From the NCBI RefSeq assembly GCF_003007735.2, contig NZ_PXNQ02000001.1, positions 248,001-312,000 on the forward strand: 64,000 nucleotides of DNA, written 5' to 3'. The notes under the pieces were generated by a model, which worked only from the letters and a program-made list of their open reading frames with translations, made no database searches and was not told where the DNA came from. How positions within the stretch are numbered: position 1 is the stretch's first letter; each line of letters begins with the position of its first letter. The position numbers were made by a program, and so were the translations under genes. Positions 35,955 to 45,077 of this stretch are shown here, one piece after another. This DNA is from Paracoccus methylarcula (GTDB lineage Bacteria > Pseudomonadota > Alphaproteobacteria > Rhodobacterales > Rhodobacteraceae).

Positions 35955-36353
35955 ATGACCGATGACGAGATAATCGACCTTCAACTCTTGGCGGCACAAA
36001 CCCACGGTGCCATCGAAATCGAGCCAAATGGCTTCTTCCTGCTTCATGGTCCCAAGTCTGACCGGGAATTCCTTGGCGCAACATTGACTATGGCACGGAA
36101 AACCCTGCTGGAACGCGCGCAGCGACAGATGCTTGTCACAGATCGCTTTAACGAGATTATTGCCCGTCGCGGTGAACTGCCAAGCGAAGATGAGTTGCAA
36201 GCGGTCTCAAATTGGTTGGTCGACTATTTTTCGCGCACGCGCCATGGCGGAGAAATCGAGGGTTGGGCGGCCAGACTAGGTGTGACGGTTGTGGAACTAG
36301 GCGAACGGTTCGATGAACTGATGCGAGAGATTCCTGACTATCCATCTTCATGA
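35955..36353 (+). CDS. hypothetical protein, 132 aa
   Basis: Unrecognised. A helical, charged protein with MARKTLLERAQRQMLVTDRF and SRTRHGGEIEGWAARLGVTV. The run DLQLLAAQTHGAIEIEPNGFFLLHG suggests a beta strand near the N-terminus. It follows the lipoprotein gene by 43 bp. Confidence 0.6.
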   Translation: MTDDEIIDLQLLAAQTHGAIEIEPNGFFLLHGPKSDREFLGATLTMARKTLLERAQRQMLVTDRFNEIIARRGELPSEDELQAVSNWLVDYFSRTRHGGEIEGWAARLGVTVVELGERFDELMREIPDYPSS

Positions 36354-36487
36354 TACCCCGCCGATCGGAAGGGAGTATGGGCCTTGCCGAATTATCTAAA
36401 AAATGGATAATCTGTGTGAGTATCTGCCTTGCATCCGCCTGCGGGCACTGTCTGGCCAGATGCAGAGGCCTACGAAGGTAACACGTC

Positions 36488-36904
36488 ATGGACCGATCCA
36501 CCGATTTTCTGATCCTGTATGATCTCGCTCCAATCAAATTGCGTCCCCAACTGCTTGATACATACTTCGAAGATCCGGCCTGCCGCCAAAGCTTCGAACA
36601 TATCGTGCACGACAGGGTGCTGCGAGCACAGTTCGAGTTCGAATACAATGGGGCGGTACCTTTCGAAGATTTCCGTTTGCTGGAAGCCCAAGGATACCTT
36701 CGACACGAAGGTGAATTCCGCTCTCATGTACAGTCCGATCACGGGCGTGAATTTCCATCCGTCGTGACAACTGACAAGGGCCGAAATATCGCAATCACCC
36801 TGCCAGACGGTTTGGATCCGCATGTTTTCTTTCCTATCTATGCCGGCATTTCGGCAGGGGCATCGTGGCCAAGCGCGAAGTATTTGAAATCGCACTTGAT
36901 ATAG
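36488..36904 (+). CDS. hypothetical protein, 138 aa, overlaps next gene
   Basis: Unrecognised. Acidic N-terminus, central ILYDLAPIKLRPQLLDTYF, C-terminal ISAGASWPSAKYLKSHLI. Its last 40 bp overlap the next gene in another frame. A 134-bp gap with AT-rich sequence precedes it. Confidence 0.55.
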   Translation: MDRSTDFLILYDLAPIKLRPQLLDTYFEDPACRQSFEHIVHDRVLRAQFEFEYNGAVPFEDFRLLEAQGYLRHEGEFRSHVQSDHGREFPSVVTTDKGRNIAITLPDGLDPHVFFPIYAGISAGASWPSAKYLKSHLI

Positions 36905-37245
36905 AAGATGATGATTTTCTCGCTTTGATCGTTGACCCTGTTTTCGGCAACCCGGTTTTTCCGGAGTTCGCGGACGCCTACCAGTTAGATACGCATCGCT
37001 ATTTGCGGGATCTGCATACCGGAGGGAACGCAGCTCGCTGGCCCAACCACGGGGAGATAGAAGTCAAACGAAGGGAGAGGGTCGAATGGTGGTCGACTGA
37101 CGATCGCGGGTTCATTATTCATGACCTCACGATCCCGCATGTCGGGATCGAACAGATTCTGCGCGGATTGCCGCGTGATCAGGCTGCCCTGCGTTGTTTC
37201 GCTCAGGGCGATAGGATTCCAGATGATCGGCAGTGCGCGAAATAG
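36865..37245 (+). CDS. hypothetical protein, 126 aa
   Basis: GTG start at 36865 with AGGGGC eight bases upstream. Rich in acidic and aromatic residues (IALDIEDDDFLAL, VEWWSTDDRGFIIHDL). No recognised motif. It overlaps the gene before it by 40 bp and stops 9 bp before the antitoxin-like gene. Confidence 0.55.
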   Translation: MAKREVFEIALDIEDDDFLALIVDPVFGNPVFPEFADAYQLDTHRYLRDLHTGGNAARWPNHGEIEVKRRERVEWWSTDDRGFIIHDLTIPHVGIEQILRGLPRDQAALRCFAQGDRIPDDRQCAK

Positions 37246-37254
37246 GTCGGGTAC

Positions 37255-37545
37255 ATGAAGAAACACGATGATCGCGACACCGAGGCATTTCGGTATTCTC
37301 ACCTTTTCAGGCTGGGGGATTCGGTTGCGCTGGCGATTCCAGCCGCCATCATGAAGCAGCTGGCGCTGGCAGAAGGCGAGCAAGTTGAGTTGACCATCGA
37401 TAATGAGCGCTTGATCATCGCGCTGCGTCACCGTCCCAAACATGATCTCGATGCCCTGCTGAAACAACTCGATTCTGATATCGAGTGGGATAACGAAGAC
37501 AGAGCTTGGATAGACGCCGCACCCATGGGCAAAGAAATGCTTTGA
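37255..37545 (+). CDS. AbrB/MazE-like antitoxin-type DNA-binding protein
   Basis: 96 aa. The N-terminal swapped-hairpin pattern (FRLGDSVALAIPAAIMKQLALAEGEQVELTIDNERLIIAL) is that of SpoVT-AbrB/MazE antitoxins; the C-terminal tail is acidic and would wrap a toxin. No MazF or other toxin follows: its TGA overlaps the ATG of a 47-aa SEC-C ORF. So it is either an orphan antitoxin or part of a novel pair. Confidence 0.75.
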   Translation: MKKHDDRDTEAFRYSHLFRLGDSVALAIPAAIMKQLALAEGEQVELTIDNERLIIALRHRPKHDLDALLKQLDSDIEWDNEDRAWIDAAPMGKEML

Positions 37546-37688
37546 TGCAGCGAACAAATCACCGGGAGGGCAGCGGTGCGTCGATTTTCAATTATCGAGT
37601 TTGTGAACAAGACCGAACAGGTGCTGGACGCAGCGATTGCCCCTGCGGCCCCGGGCGCAAATACAAGCAATGCTGCGGGAAGCACTGA
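37545..37688 (+). CDS. 47-aa SEC-C zinc motif protein
   Basis: The C-terminal CPCGPGRKYKQCCGKH is a complete SEC-C zinc site (CxC...CC/H). The ATG overlaps the antitoxin-like stop (TGATG). At 47 aa it is far shorter than most SEC-C proteins, which carry the motif as a tail, so it may be the surviving end of a larger gene. Confidence 0.5.
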   Translation: MQRTNHREGSGASIFNYRVCEQDRTGAGRSDCPCGPGRKYKQCCGKH

Positions 37689-37866
37689 CAAGTCCCGACT
37701 GATCCGGAATTCGGCATCTTTGCTTGCGTGACAATGGCTGTGGAGGCCTCATTCTGGCCCTTGTTCAGAACGCCATATGCTGCGCCACGACCTTCCCCGA
37801 AGAAATAATTCTGGTCAGAAGTTTTGCAGATTGGCTCACTCAAAAATTCCGGGCATTCTTTTCAGC

Positions 37867-38766
37867 ATGGCGTTTGGCGTATTCATCCACCGGTCGGATT
37901 CGATCTATGATGACATCCCATCGGAACGATATCAGTTCCCGAAACAATACCTTACACGTGTACAGCAATTCGAGGATGACTGGATCGTTTACCTCGAACC
38001 CAGCAAGATCAGAGATTCCAAGGGCTATTTCGCGGTCGCCAAAGTACAAGAGATTATTGCGGACCCAAGAAGCGCAGACATGTACTTGGCCATCATTGAG
38101 CCAGGTTCATATCTCGATTTTGGTGATCCGGTCCCATTCCGCGATGCTGACGATGTCGTTGAGCAAGGCCTATTGAATGACCGTGGAAAACTTTCCGGTC
38201 GAGCTCGTTCGGCCGTTCGGGCGCTTTCACCTGAAGATTTCGCGAGGATTGTTGGACGTGGCCTCGGACAAGATGACAATATTCTGCCACGGACCGATAG
38301 AGACTGGCGGATCTCCGGCTTCGAGGAAGCACGCCCTGAATTTCAACGCCTATCTGTTCGCGAACGTGTCAACCAGTTGACCAACCGTATCATTCGTGAC
38401 CGCAACTTCAGAAAGAATGTGCTCCGCGCCTACGGTGAACGCTGCGCGATAACAGGACTGCGCCTCATCAATGGTGGTGGGCGTGCAGAGGTCGAAGCAG
38501 CGCATATCAGACCAGTGGAACACGACGGCCCAGACATCGTGAGCAATGGCCTGGCGTTATCCGGGACCGCGCATTGGTTGTTCGATCGCGGGCTGGTCGG
38601 ACTATCCAACGACCTGAACATACTCATTTCACGGCAGAGCAACGACCCAAATGCCGTGAGAGCGATGATCAATTCTTCGGCCAGGCTCTTGATGCCTGAG
38701 CGACTGGCTAATCGGCCCAGGCCGGAATTTTTAACCTGGCACAGAGAAAATTGCTTCAAGCATTAA
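37867..38766 (+). CDS. HNH endonuclease
   Basis: 299 aa. The C-terminal HNH motif (HNH_2-like) reads CAITGLRLINGGGRAEVEAAHIRPVEHDGPDIVSNGLALSGTAHWLFD. It has the H-I-x-P, N-G and H-W-L-F-D catalytic elements. The N-terminal part may read the target. ATG 37867 (MAFGVFIHR) is chosen over the 30-residue upstream extension. Standing alone, without a methyltransferase, it may cut modified or foreign DNA. Confidence 0.85.
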   Translation: MAFGVFIHRSDSIYDDIPSERYQFPKQYLTRVQQFEDDWIVYLEPSKIRDSKGYFAVAKVQEIIADPRSADMYLAIIEPGSYLDFGDPVPFRDADDVVEQGLLNDRGKLSGRARSAVRALSPEDFARIVGRGLGQDDNILPRTDRDWRISGFEEARPEFQRLSVRERVNQLTNRIIRDRNFRKNVLRAYGERCAITGLRLINGGGRAEVEAAHIRPVEHDGPDIVSNGLALSGTAHWLFDRGLVGLSNDLNILISRQSNDPNAVRAMINSSARLLMPERLANRPRPEFLTWHRENCFKH

Positions 38767-38872
38767 ACGGCCCTCTGCGGTCATTGAAGGGCGTACAGGT
38801 CGCTGCGACGCAGCTTCCCCGAACCCTTTCGTGACGTCGTGCAGCGATTTCGGATGGGTGAAGGTCGGGGTG

Positions 38873-39853
38873 TCAGTTCCAGATGGCCTCGTGTTCCCAG
38901 TCCTCCGGGAACCCGGCGGTCTGCGGGCGGATCTCGTAAGGGAGGTCCTGAGTCAAGATCATGTCGCGCAGACGGACGTGCCACTCCGTGCGCGGATAGT
39001 ACTGCCGCAGCATGAAGATCATGATGACGATCGCGCTGTAGATCTTTTTCGTGGGCGCATCGTCCCCTATCCTGGGCTGGCGGAGGTGGTCGAGCTGTCC
39101 AAATGTCGTTTTTGGTGGGACGCCCGGGCTGTTGACCAGGGGCTTGTTCCACGTCCGGGCGTGATGTGCGCAGCTGTTGCGGACATCGTTGAGCGCTGTG
39201 ATCCATGAGGCGAAGGTCTTCATGGGGAGGTCCGGGTGGATGCGCGCCGCGATTGCCATTTTGTTTTTGTCGGACAGGTGGGCGATGATGTGGGTCAGGT
39301 TGCCCCAGGTCCATGTCCCTGCTTCGATCCAGATCGGGGGAGGGCCGAAGTATTTCATCGAGAAGTGCTTGGCGAAGTCTTCTTTTGAGCTCCTGAAGTG
39401 CTGATCCAAGCCATCTATGAAGAGGCCGAGCGGCGTATTGCCTTCAGCATCTTCTTCGCTGAAGCGGTCTTTGTATGAGCGCCTGTCGCGATGTGCATGT
39501 GGGCCCAGCTCCCCAAGGACCTCAATCATCGCGGTTCTGACTGCAATCTCGATGCGCTCGATCGCGTCCAGGAGCTCTATGCGGAGGGCTTTGTCGAAGA
39601 GATAGAAATTGATCGCATGATCGAACGTCATGCCCTCTTTGAACTTGTCGCATCGAACCTTCTGCTCCGCCTCGCCCTCTGGCGTCGGAATCGGGCAGAA
39701 GTCACGGTACGGATACCCAAACGCGCTGAGCCGGTAGTATCCGATGCGGTGCAGGGAGCGCTCGGCATGGCCCCGATCAGGGATGTCCATACCTCTCATC
39801 AACATGATGTCGATGCATTCATCGATCGACTTGTGCTGCTTGAGATACTTCAA
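38873..39853 (-). CDS. AbiD/AbiF-type Abi_2 HEPN protein
   Basis: 326 aa. The Abi_2 pattern RIGYYRLSAFGYPYR lies near the N-terminus, and the HEPN RNase motif NDVRNSCAHHARTWNKPL (RNxxxH) is intact. Such proteins cause abortive infection by cleaving RNA. The start is TTG at 39853 because it leaves about 17 residues before the conserved region; the next ATG is at residue 18. It is convergent with the HNH gene, 106 bp away. Confidence 0.88.
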   Translation of the reverse strand: MKYLKQHKSIDECIDIMLMRGMDIPDRGHAERSLHRIGYYRLSAFGYPYRDFCPIPTPEGEAEQKVRCDKFKEGMTFDHAINFYLFDKALRIELLDAIERIEIAVRTAMIEVLGELGPHAHRDRRSYKDRFSEEDAEGNTPLGLFIDGLDQHFRSSKEDFAKHFSMKYFGPPPIWIEAGTWTWGNLTHIIAHLSDKNKMAIAARIHPDLPMKTFASWITALNDVRNSCAHHARTWNKPLVNSPGVPPKTTFGQLDHLRQPRIGDDAPTKKIYSAIVIMIFMLRQYYPRTEWHVRLRDMILTQDLPYEIRPQTAGFPEDWEHEAIWN

Positions 39854-40098
39854 TGTTGATGCGGCAATGTCCAGAAATTAGAAGACCGGGCTGTAACGAG
39901 GCGACTGAGGCCAAGTCAGGGAGCACCGGTCATAAGGCAATAACGGATAATAGTGTCGGGGCCGACAATGTCAACATTGGAGATGGGGCACCGAACGGTG
40001 GGGCAACGCGGGAGGTCAGTTCGGTGAGTCCGGAGTTGATCGTGGCTACGCTTCGCGATCATTCGTGGAAGGCGCAGCAAAAGTCCGCTTCCCCATAG
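39853..40098 (+). CDS. possible small protein, 81 aa
   Basis: Weak. It starts on the opposite strand exactly at the Abi start codon and contains ITDNSVGADNVNIGDGAPNGG, a Gly/Asn-rich string that could be a beta-type linker. No ribosome-binding site of note. May be non-coding. Confidence 0.25.
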   Translation: MLMRQCPEIRRPGCNEATEAKSGSTGHKAITDNSVGADNVNIGDGAPNGGATREVSSVSPELIVATLRDHSWKAQQKSASP

Positions 40099-40200
40099 CC
40101 GACTTTCGTCATAAAATCTCATGCTGCGGCGCGGCTTTCAAAAGGCGGCCATAGTCGGAAGAGGTTGAGCTTTGGGTAGTTGGCGTCCAGCAAGACGCAA

Positions 40201-40947
40201 TCAGCCGATCAACAGTTCTGTCGCGTTTTGTCTGATCCGATCCTTAACATCTGGCAAACCCGCGCCATACGCTTTAGCGATCAATCGGATTGCACCAAGC
40301 ACGTCACCTGGGGTCTTATCAGACTGAAAAGGGGCATCCGTTTCGGTTAGGATTCGTTCAATGGGAACGGTTTCAAGTAAGTTTTGCCCCCGTGGAACCA
40401 GCAACATCTGTTCGTTAACAGAAAAGTAACAGCCTAGGTCCAGAGCCCTTCTGATCTCTGATCCCGAGGCATTAAACCAATGCAATACCGGAACACATGT
40501 GCGATGTGCGCCCGTTCGTTCTATAACGTCAAGAACCTGTCTGGCAGTCCGAACACTGTGAATGCTGATCACCTTATCGCCGAGCTTTGCACATAGCATC
40601 ATCACGCGTTCGAACACCAATTTCTGGCGTTCGAATGAAGGGTAGAACCGGCGCCCCGCATCCAGACCGACCTCACCAACATATCTGGTCGAGTGAACGA
40701 GTTCTTCGAATAGAGAGAGCTCCGGCGCGCGCTGCGCGACAAGCTGCGGGTGCATTCCAAGGGCTGCATGCGCAAAGCGCCTAGTACGGGCCATCTCGGC
40801 GTTTCGGGCAAACGCCTTGGGTGTCGTCGTTACCGCCAGGGTCAGGCACCGCTCGGCCTCGCAGCGAGCATACTCTGCCTCCATGTTTTGATAGAGGTCG
40901 AGGTGACAATGAAAGTCGACAGGACCGGTTCGACTCTCATCCCACAT
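40201..40947 (-). CDS. qatD: QatD, TatD-family nuclease
   Basis: 248 aa. TatD metal-site motifs: DFHCHLDLY near the N-terminus, VGEVGLDAG, ISIHSV, and LTETDAPF. It is the last gene of a tight qatABCD operon. In the Qat anti-phage system the TatD-like nuclease is one of four required parts; its exact target is unknown. Overlaps qatC by 11 bp. Confidence 0.93.
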   Translation of the reverse strand: MWDESRTGPVDFHCHLDLYQNMEAEYARCEAERCLTLAVTTTPKAFARNAEMARTRRFAHAALGMHPQLVAQRAPELSLFEELVHSTRYVGEVGLDAGRRFYPSFERQKLVFERVMMLCAKLGDKVISIHSVRTARQVLDVIERTGAHRTCVPVLHWFNASGSEIRRALDLGCYFSVNEQMLLVPRGQNLLETVPIERILTETDAPFQSDKTPGDVLGAIRLIAKAYGAGLPDVKDRIRQNATELLIG

Positions 40948-42280
40948 GCTTCGCTCTCACGCCCCTGAGGATCTCCGACACTTCTTCCATCCCTCGCCGA
41001 TAAACGCCTACGTACGCGTCCAGATCGTCATGGTTGAGAGGGCCAGGCTTTTGCACCAGAAACCGCGCACGCCCGGGGTTTTGCCGCAAATTCTCGGCGG
41101 CAAACATGAAGGATCTGATATTCTTCCCGTCGGCCGACTTCGAGTCCAGAACACTTCCCTTCAGATCATCCAGAAAGTACTGTGTGGTGTCCGTTTCAAC
41201 CAGTCCTGCTGCGAGTGATGCGCGACGGATCAGGCAAGGGACGCAACGCCCACAATGCTGGGGCTGCGCCCCCTCGAAACGGACCTGCGCGGGGTGAGAA
41301 CAAGACATTGAAGCCGGGGCCAATTCGGCCAGAAGGTCGCGATCTTTGCACTCTCTGGCCATCTCTCCCTTCGTCTTGAAGCGATAGGGGTTTTCCAGCG
41401 TCACGTCGATGCCCAGTGCGTTGACCAGTTCTGACATTGACCGGATAAAGTGGGGGTGGGCCGTTCGTGTGCTAAGCGATCCGAGCCTGTGCGCGTCCAT
41501 AGGTACGTTCAGAGCGATTAAACCATTTTCGGGGATTAGCACCTTGTTTGTCGAGGCGACGGCATCCGCCGCAACCACGGCAAGACTATAGAACAGGAAG
41601 GAACGCGCCCTCTGATTGTTGTCACTTCCAGCTTCGGCAAAATCCAATTTTCGAAAACCAATATAGGCCCGGACGGATTCGAACGCATCGCCGTGTCGTT
41701 CCTTCAATACCTCGAGTAGCTGCCGTTGCGCGCTGGATGCCTCCCCGTCCCAGTAGTGGCTGACCAAGAGCGGGCGCTGTCCAGAGGCGAGCAGGTCGAT
41801 CGCACCAATGAGACTATCCAATCCGCCTGAGAACAGGCTTACTTGCGTGAAGTCTGTAAGATCCATCTTCTCGGGTTGTTTCGTGAAGGTTTGGAAATTA
41901 TTGGGCCGATGCCGAAACGTGAAGCTCCAATGATCGCCGGTCAAGAATTTCAGCATTTGGGACAGATGATCTTGCTGGTTCTTCCAGAACCCTGCCTCCG
42001 CCACAGGAACGTTGAGGTCGATCATTCGTGTCCAGCCGTCGTCCGCGTACCGTTCGCGTGAGACCCCGGTGTCGGCGGCGTAAACCGCAGCCGCCAAGAT
42101 CATGAGGTCGACCGCGGCTTCGCTCGGTTTCGCTCCTAGCTTGAAAAGCCGGTCGAGCAACTGGCCTAGTCCCCTATCGAGAGCGCCGAAATTATCGATC
42201 ATATCAATGGTGATGTCAGCGGCGTCATAAGCAGGCTTTACATCGTCGCGCCCCAAACGGACGAAGATCTTTCGTTTCAT
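40937..42280 (-). CDS. qatC: QatC, QueC-like PP-loop enzyme
   Basis: 447 aa. The PP-loop SLFSGGLDSLIGAID (SGGLDS at 151-156) and the C-terminal zinc knuckle MSCSHPAQ...HCGRCVPCLIRR match QueC, the 7-cyano-7-deazaguanine synthase. The N-terminal 140 residues are extra. In Qat it is thought to modify a protein or nucleotide by a deazapurine-type reaction. Overlaps qatB by 4 bp and qatD by 11 bp. Confidence 0.94.
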   Translation of the reverse strand: MKRKIFVRLGRDDVKPAYDAADITIDMIDNFGALDRGLGQLLDRLFKLGAKPSEAAVDLMILAAAVYAADTGVSRERYADDGWTRMIDLNVPVAEAGFWKNQQDHLSQMLKFLTGDHWSFTFRHRPNNFQTFTKQPEKMDLTDFTQVSLFSGGLDSLIGAIDLLASGQRPLLVSHYWDGEASSAQRQLLEVLKERHGDAFESVRAYIGFRKLDFAEAGSDNNQRARSFLFYSLAVVAADAVASTNKVLIPENGLIALNVPMDAHRLGSLSTRTAHPHFIRSMSELVNALGIDVTLENPYRFKTKGEMARECKDRDLLAELAPASMSCSHPAQVRFEGAQPQHCGRCVPCLIRRASLAAGLVETDTTQYFLDDLKGSVLDSKSADGKNIRSFMFAAENLRQNPGRARFLVQKPGPLNHDDLDAYVGVYRRGMEEVSEILRGVRAKHVG

Positions 42281-43149
42281 TGCATAGTCTCCAGGACGGC
42301 TCCGAGCATGTCGAAGGTATCGGTATAAACTTCAGAAATGCTTCGGTCGATTTCGGTTTGTGTAGGACGCGAACCAACATCGAACCTGCTGCCAAGCGCG
42401 TCCCTGACCCTCCCTTGCGTGAAGTCTCGCGTGATCCGCTCCGCCTCCCGAAAATCGGCATCGGAGGCGGAACCGTGCAAAGCATTCGTGCCAATCTCGT
42501 TTAAGACTTTGGTCACCACGCTTCTGGTGATCACGTCACATAAAAACTCATCAAGTTGATCCATTGAAAGTTCATCGAATGCGCCCGGGTCATCTTCCGC
42601 GACCTCTGCGATCGCTTCGAGCATCGCATCACGGGCGATCGATTCATCGATTGTTCCGCCATCAGGGCAGATTACTTCCGCGACGGCTTCGAGGACCTCC
42701 GCGGCCGGTCGACCCGCCAGCTCTTGAAGATTGAAGCGTGCAAGAGCCGCCTCGGCTCCTTCGTTCGCGACTGCGCTCGCGAGCCCCGCGATACCTGACG
42801 CCACCCGAGTGGAATGAGGCATTCGTCGTGCAGCACCAGCCCCCCCGCCAGCGGCTTTGACGTAGCCCTTTAACGCCCGTCCGAGCGATTTGTTGCCGCC
42901 GCCGTTCGTAAAACGGGTAAACTGTCCGCGTGGATAGGATAATGCGCCGCCAGCGGCTGCGGCCACTGGTGGTTGTTGCGCTTCTCCGCTATTTTCGCCC
43001 TCGCTCCCGTTTGAGGTTTCGGTGTCAGACCCGTCGTTTCCACCCTGATTGGAGTCGTCTTCACCTCCGCCCGCGCCCGGCTCGACATCGTCGACCCAAT
43101 CTGGAACGAGCCCGGATGCGGGCCCACCGTACGAACTCGAAGTTCCCAT
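42277..43149 (-). CDS. qatB: QatB
   Basis: 290 aa. N-terminal MGTSSSYGGPASGLVPDW is the typical QatB start; the next 50 residues are low-complexity, acidic and Gly/Asn-rich, then helical to the end. No catalytic motif. Assigned by sequence start and position between qatA and qatC. Confidence 0.9.
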   Translation of the reverse strand: MGTSSSYGGPASGLVPDWVDDVEPGAGGGEDDSNQGGNDGSDTETSNGSEGENSGEAQQPPVAAAAGGALSYPRGQFTRFTNGGGNKSLGRALKGYVKAAGGGAGAARRMPHSTRVASGIAGLASAVANEGAEAALARFNLQELAGRPAAEVLEAVAEVICPDGGTIDESIARDAMLEAIAEVAEDDPGAFDELSMDQLDEFLCDVITRSVVTKVLNEIGTNALHGSASDADFREAERITRDFTQGRVRDALGSRFDVGSRPTQTEIDRSISEVYTDTFDMLGAVLETMQ

Positions 43150-45077
43150 TACCCCGTCTTCTTCCCGTGGCTACGCCGCCCGCCACCCGCGGCGAGCTGG
43201 AGCGGTTTGTTTTCATCGAGAGTGGCCCAATCCGCCTTCAGCTTGGTGAACTCTCGCTTGGCTTCCGTTCCGGTAAACACCTTATCCCAACCCGTGGCTG
43301 CCCACGGTCCTAGCTGACCGCTTGGCAGGTCAGCTAGTAGGCGAACGGTCGGTGTCTGGAGATGGGCGGAAATCTTGCAAAGTTCGGCAAGGCCTTCGAT
43401 ACCACCCGGCCGTTTTTTCAGATCCGTTGCAGCACGGATCCTTGCGGCCACCACATCAAAAATCTGTTCGATCTCCCCGGGCGTGAGTTTTGCGATTTCG
43501 ACCGCGGCTGCTCGCGCGCCCAATGTGCTGCCACATAGCTTCTCTATCCAGTCTTCTTTCAAAGCAAGATTGGATCCTGCTGTGAAGAGCGCTTTGCGAT
43601 CTCGAGACACGAACAAATACGGACGCAAATCCTCATCGGCGAGAGAGGGTGTTACCTGAGCCCATCGTCTAACCCATTCGCTATTGAGAAATTCGTCCTC
43701 CGGAGCCTTTGCGGTTTGACCCACGTCCTTGGCGGCGCTCGGTTTCTCCGGCTTTTCAGACTCTTCTTCATCTTTGCGCAACGCCTTCTCCAAAACTGCT
43801 ATGGTTTTGGAGGAGCCGCTCACCGCCGCCTCGGCCTCGAGGCGTTCGAAAAACTCGACTTTGAATCGTTCTGCGAGCATCAGCTTGGCGAGGACGGCGG
43901 AGTTCACGTCGTCTCCGATCCCGCGTGCGTCCGCGATCGCAAGACGGAGGTTTAGCGTGTTTAGAAACCTCTTGATTTGCCTCGGATTGCCTTGAGCTCC
44001 TTCGGCCAGTGGCTGCGCCAGTTGATCGGCGAGAATGAGCGCATTTTCCAGTTCCGCCGAGACCGCTCCGATATGCTTCTCGATCACGCCACGGCTTAGT
44101 CCGATCCCATCCCATGGGCGTCTCAACGCTTCGCGCCCCAATTCGAGAAGAGCCTCGAACTCGGTTGAATTGGTGTCGAGGGAGCTTCCGGCCACGAGGA
44201 GTGTCAGGTAAATCTTGGTTTCGAGGTATCCCAGCGGAGGCAGGCGGAACGGAACCTGAATGAGCTTTTCAAGGTAGTTGCGGGCGTAGGTGGAAGGGCC
44301 CGACGAGAGTGGCAGGTCTGGGAAGTGGGACCTGACGGCGTATTCGATCATCCCCTCGTCGGCGGCAATTACGAAGGCGGCGCCAGGGACAAACAGAAAC
44401 AGTCGTATTGCCTCAAGGGTTTCGATCGCGGTTGCTGGAAGGCAGCGGTCCAGATCGTCAACGACAACGACGAGGCGATCTATATCTGCGGCCACGAGCA
44501 GCTCCGCGAACTCTGACCTGAACGCATGTATGTGAGCGGGCAATGTTTCAGCCTCAGGATCGCTTAGACAGTCTGTGACATCTTTGACGTACCCTGTCAT
44601 GTCTCCAACGGTCAGATCTGTACCGCCGGCGAGAAGTTTCTTCCCCTGTTCCACGAGGCCGCCGAGCATGTCCGGGGATGGAATACCAGTGAGCCCGGTG
44701 AGGGCTAGGCCACCCGCCTTGGAAGCAACCTTCATCAGATCGACGCGCTTCAACAGTTTTTTGGATGCGTCTTTCAGCTTTGTCGTGAGCGCCCGATCCT
44801 GCAACAACTGTTCGACGATCGTTTCGATGACGACTGTCTTGGCATCTTCGAGGCCCTGAAATAGCCAGCCGTTGAACCGAACGACTGATGTGCGATCATC
44901 CTCGGAGAACGCATCTTCCAGCATTAGCAATACGCTCGACTTTCCCGCGCCCCAATCCCCGTGAACGCCGACCGTCAGAGGTTCGTCCCCCGAGTCTCTG
45001 ATCACTTTCGCGACCGTTGCGGAGACGGCTTCGGAGTAGATCATGTCAATGGCGGTCTCGTTATCAGGAATAATCAT
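43149..45077 (-). CDS. qatA: QatA, KAP-family P-loop NTPase
   Basis: 642 aa. KAP NTPase with Walker A GVHGDWGAGKSSVL (40-48) and VVVVDDLDRCLP for Walker B. KAP proteins often associate with membranes; a weak hydrophobic stretch is at VASKAGGLALTGLTGI. First gene of qatABCD, overlapping qatB by one base. It probably powers the complex. Confidence 0.95.
   Translation of the reverse strand: MIIPDNETAIDMIYSEAVSATVAKVIRDSGDEPLTVGVHGDWGAGKSSVLLMLEDAFSEDDRTSVVRFNGWLFQGLEDAKTVVIETIVEQLLQDRALTTKLKDASKKLLKRVDLMKVASKAGGLALTGLTGIPSPDMLGGLVEQGKKLLAGGTDLTVGDMTGYVKDVTDCLSDPEAETLPAHIHAFRSEFAELLVAADIDRLVVVVDDLDRCLPATAIETLEAIRLFLFVPGAAFVIAADEGMIEYAVRSHFPDLPLSSGPSTYARNYLEKLIQVPFRLPPLGYLETKIYLTLLVAGSSLDTNSTEFEALLELGREALRRPWDGIGLSRGVIEKHIGAVSAELENALILADQLAQPLAEGAQGNPRQIKRFLNTLNLRLAIADARGIGDDVNSAVLAKLMLAERFKVEFFERLEAEAAVSGSSKTIAVLEKALRKDEEESEKPEKPSAAKDVGQTAKAPEDEFLNSEWVRRWAQVTPSLADEDLRPYLFVSRDRKALFTAGSNLALKEDWIEKLCGSTLGARAAAVEIAKLTPGEIEQIFDVVAARIRAATDLKKRPGGIEGLAELCKISAHLQTPTVRLLADLPSGQLGPWAATGWDKVFTGTEAKREFTKLKADWATLDENKPLQLAAGGGRRSHGKKTG

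Noticed and set aside
40937-42280. Ordinary queuosine biosynthesis QueC
   Set aside because: The gene is 447 aa with an extra N-terminal half and is locked in an operon with KAP NTPase, QatB and a TatD-like gene, which is the Qat system.
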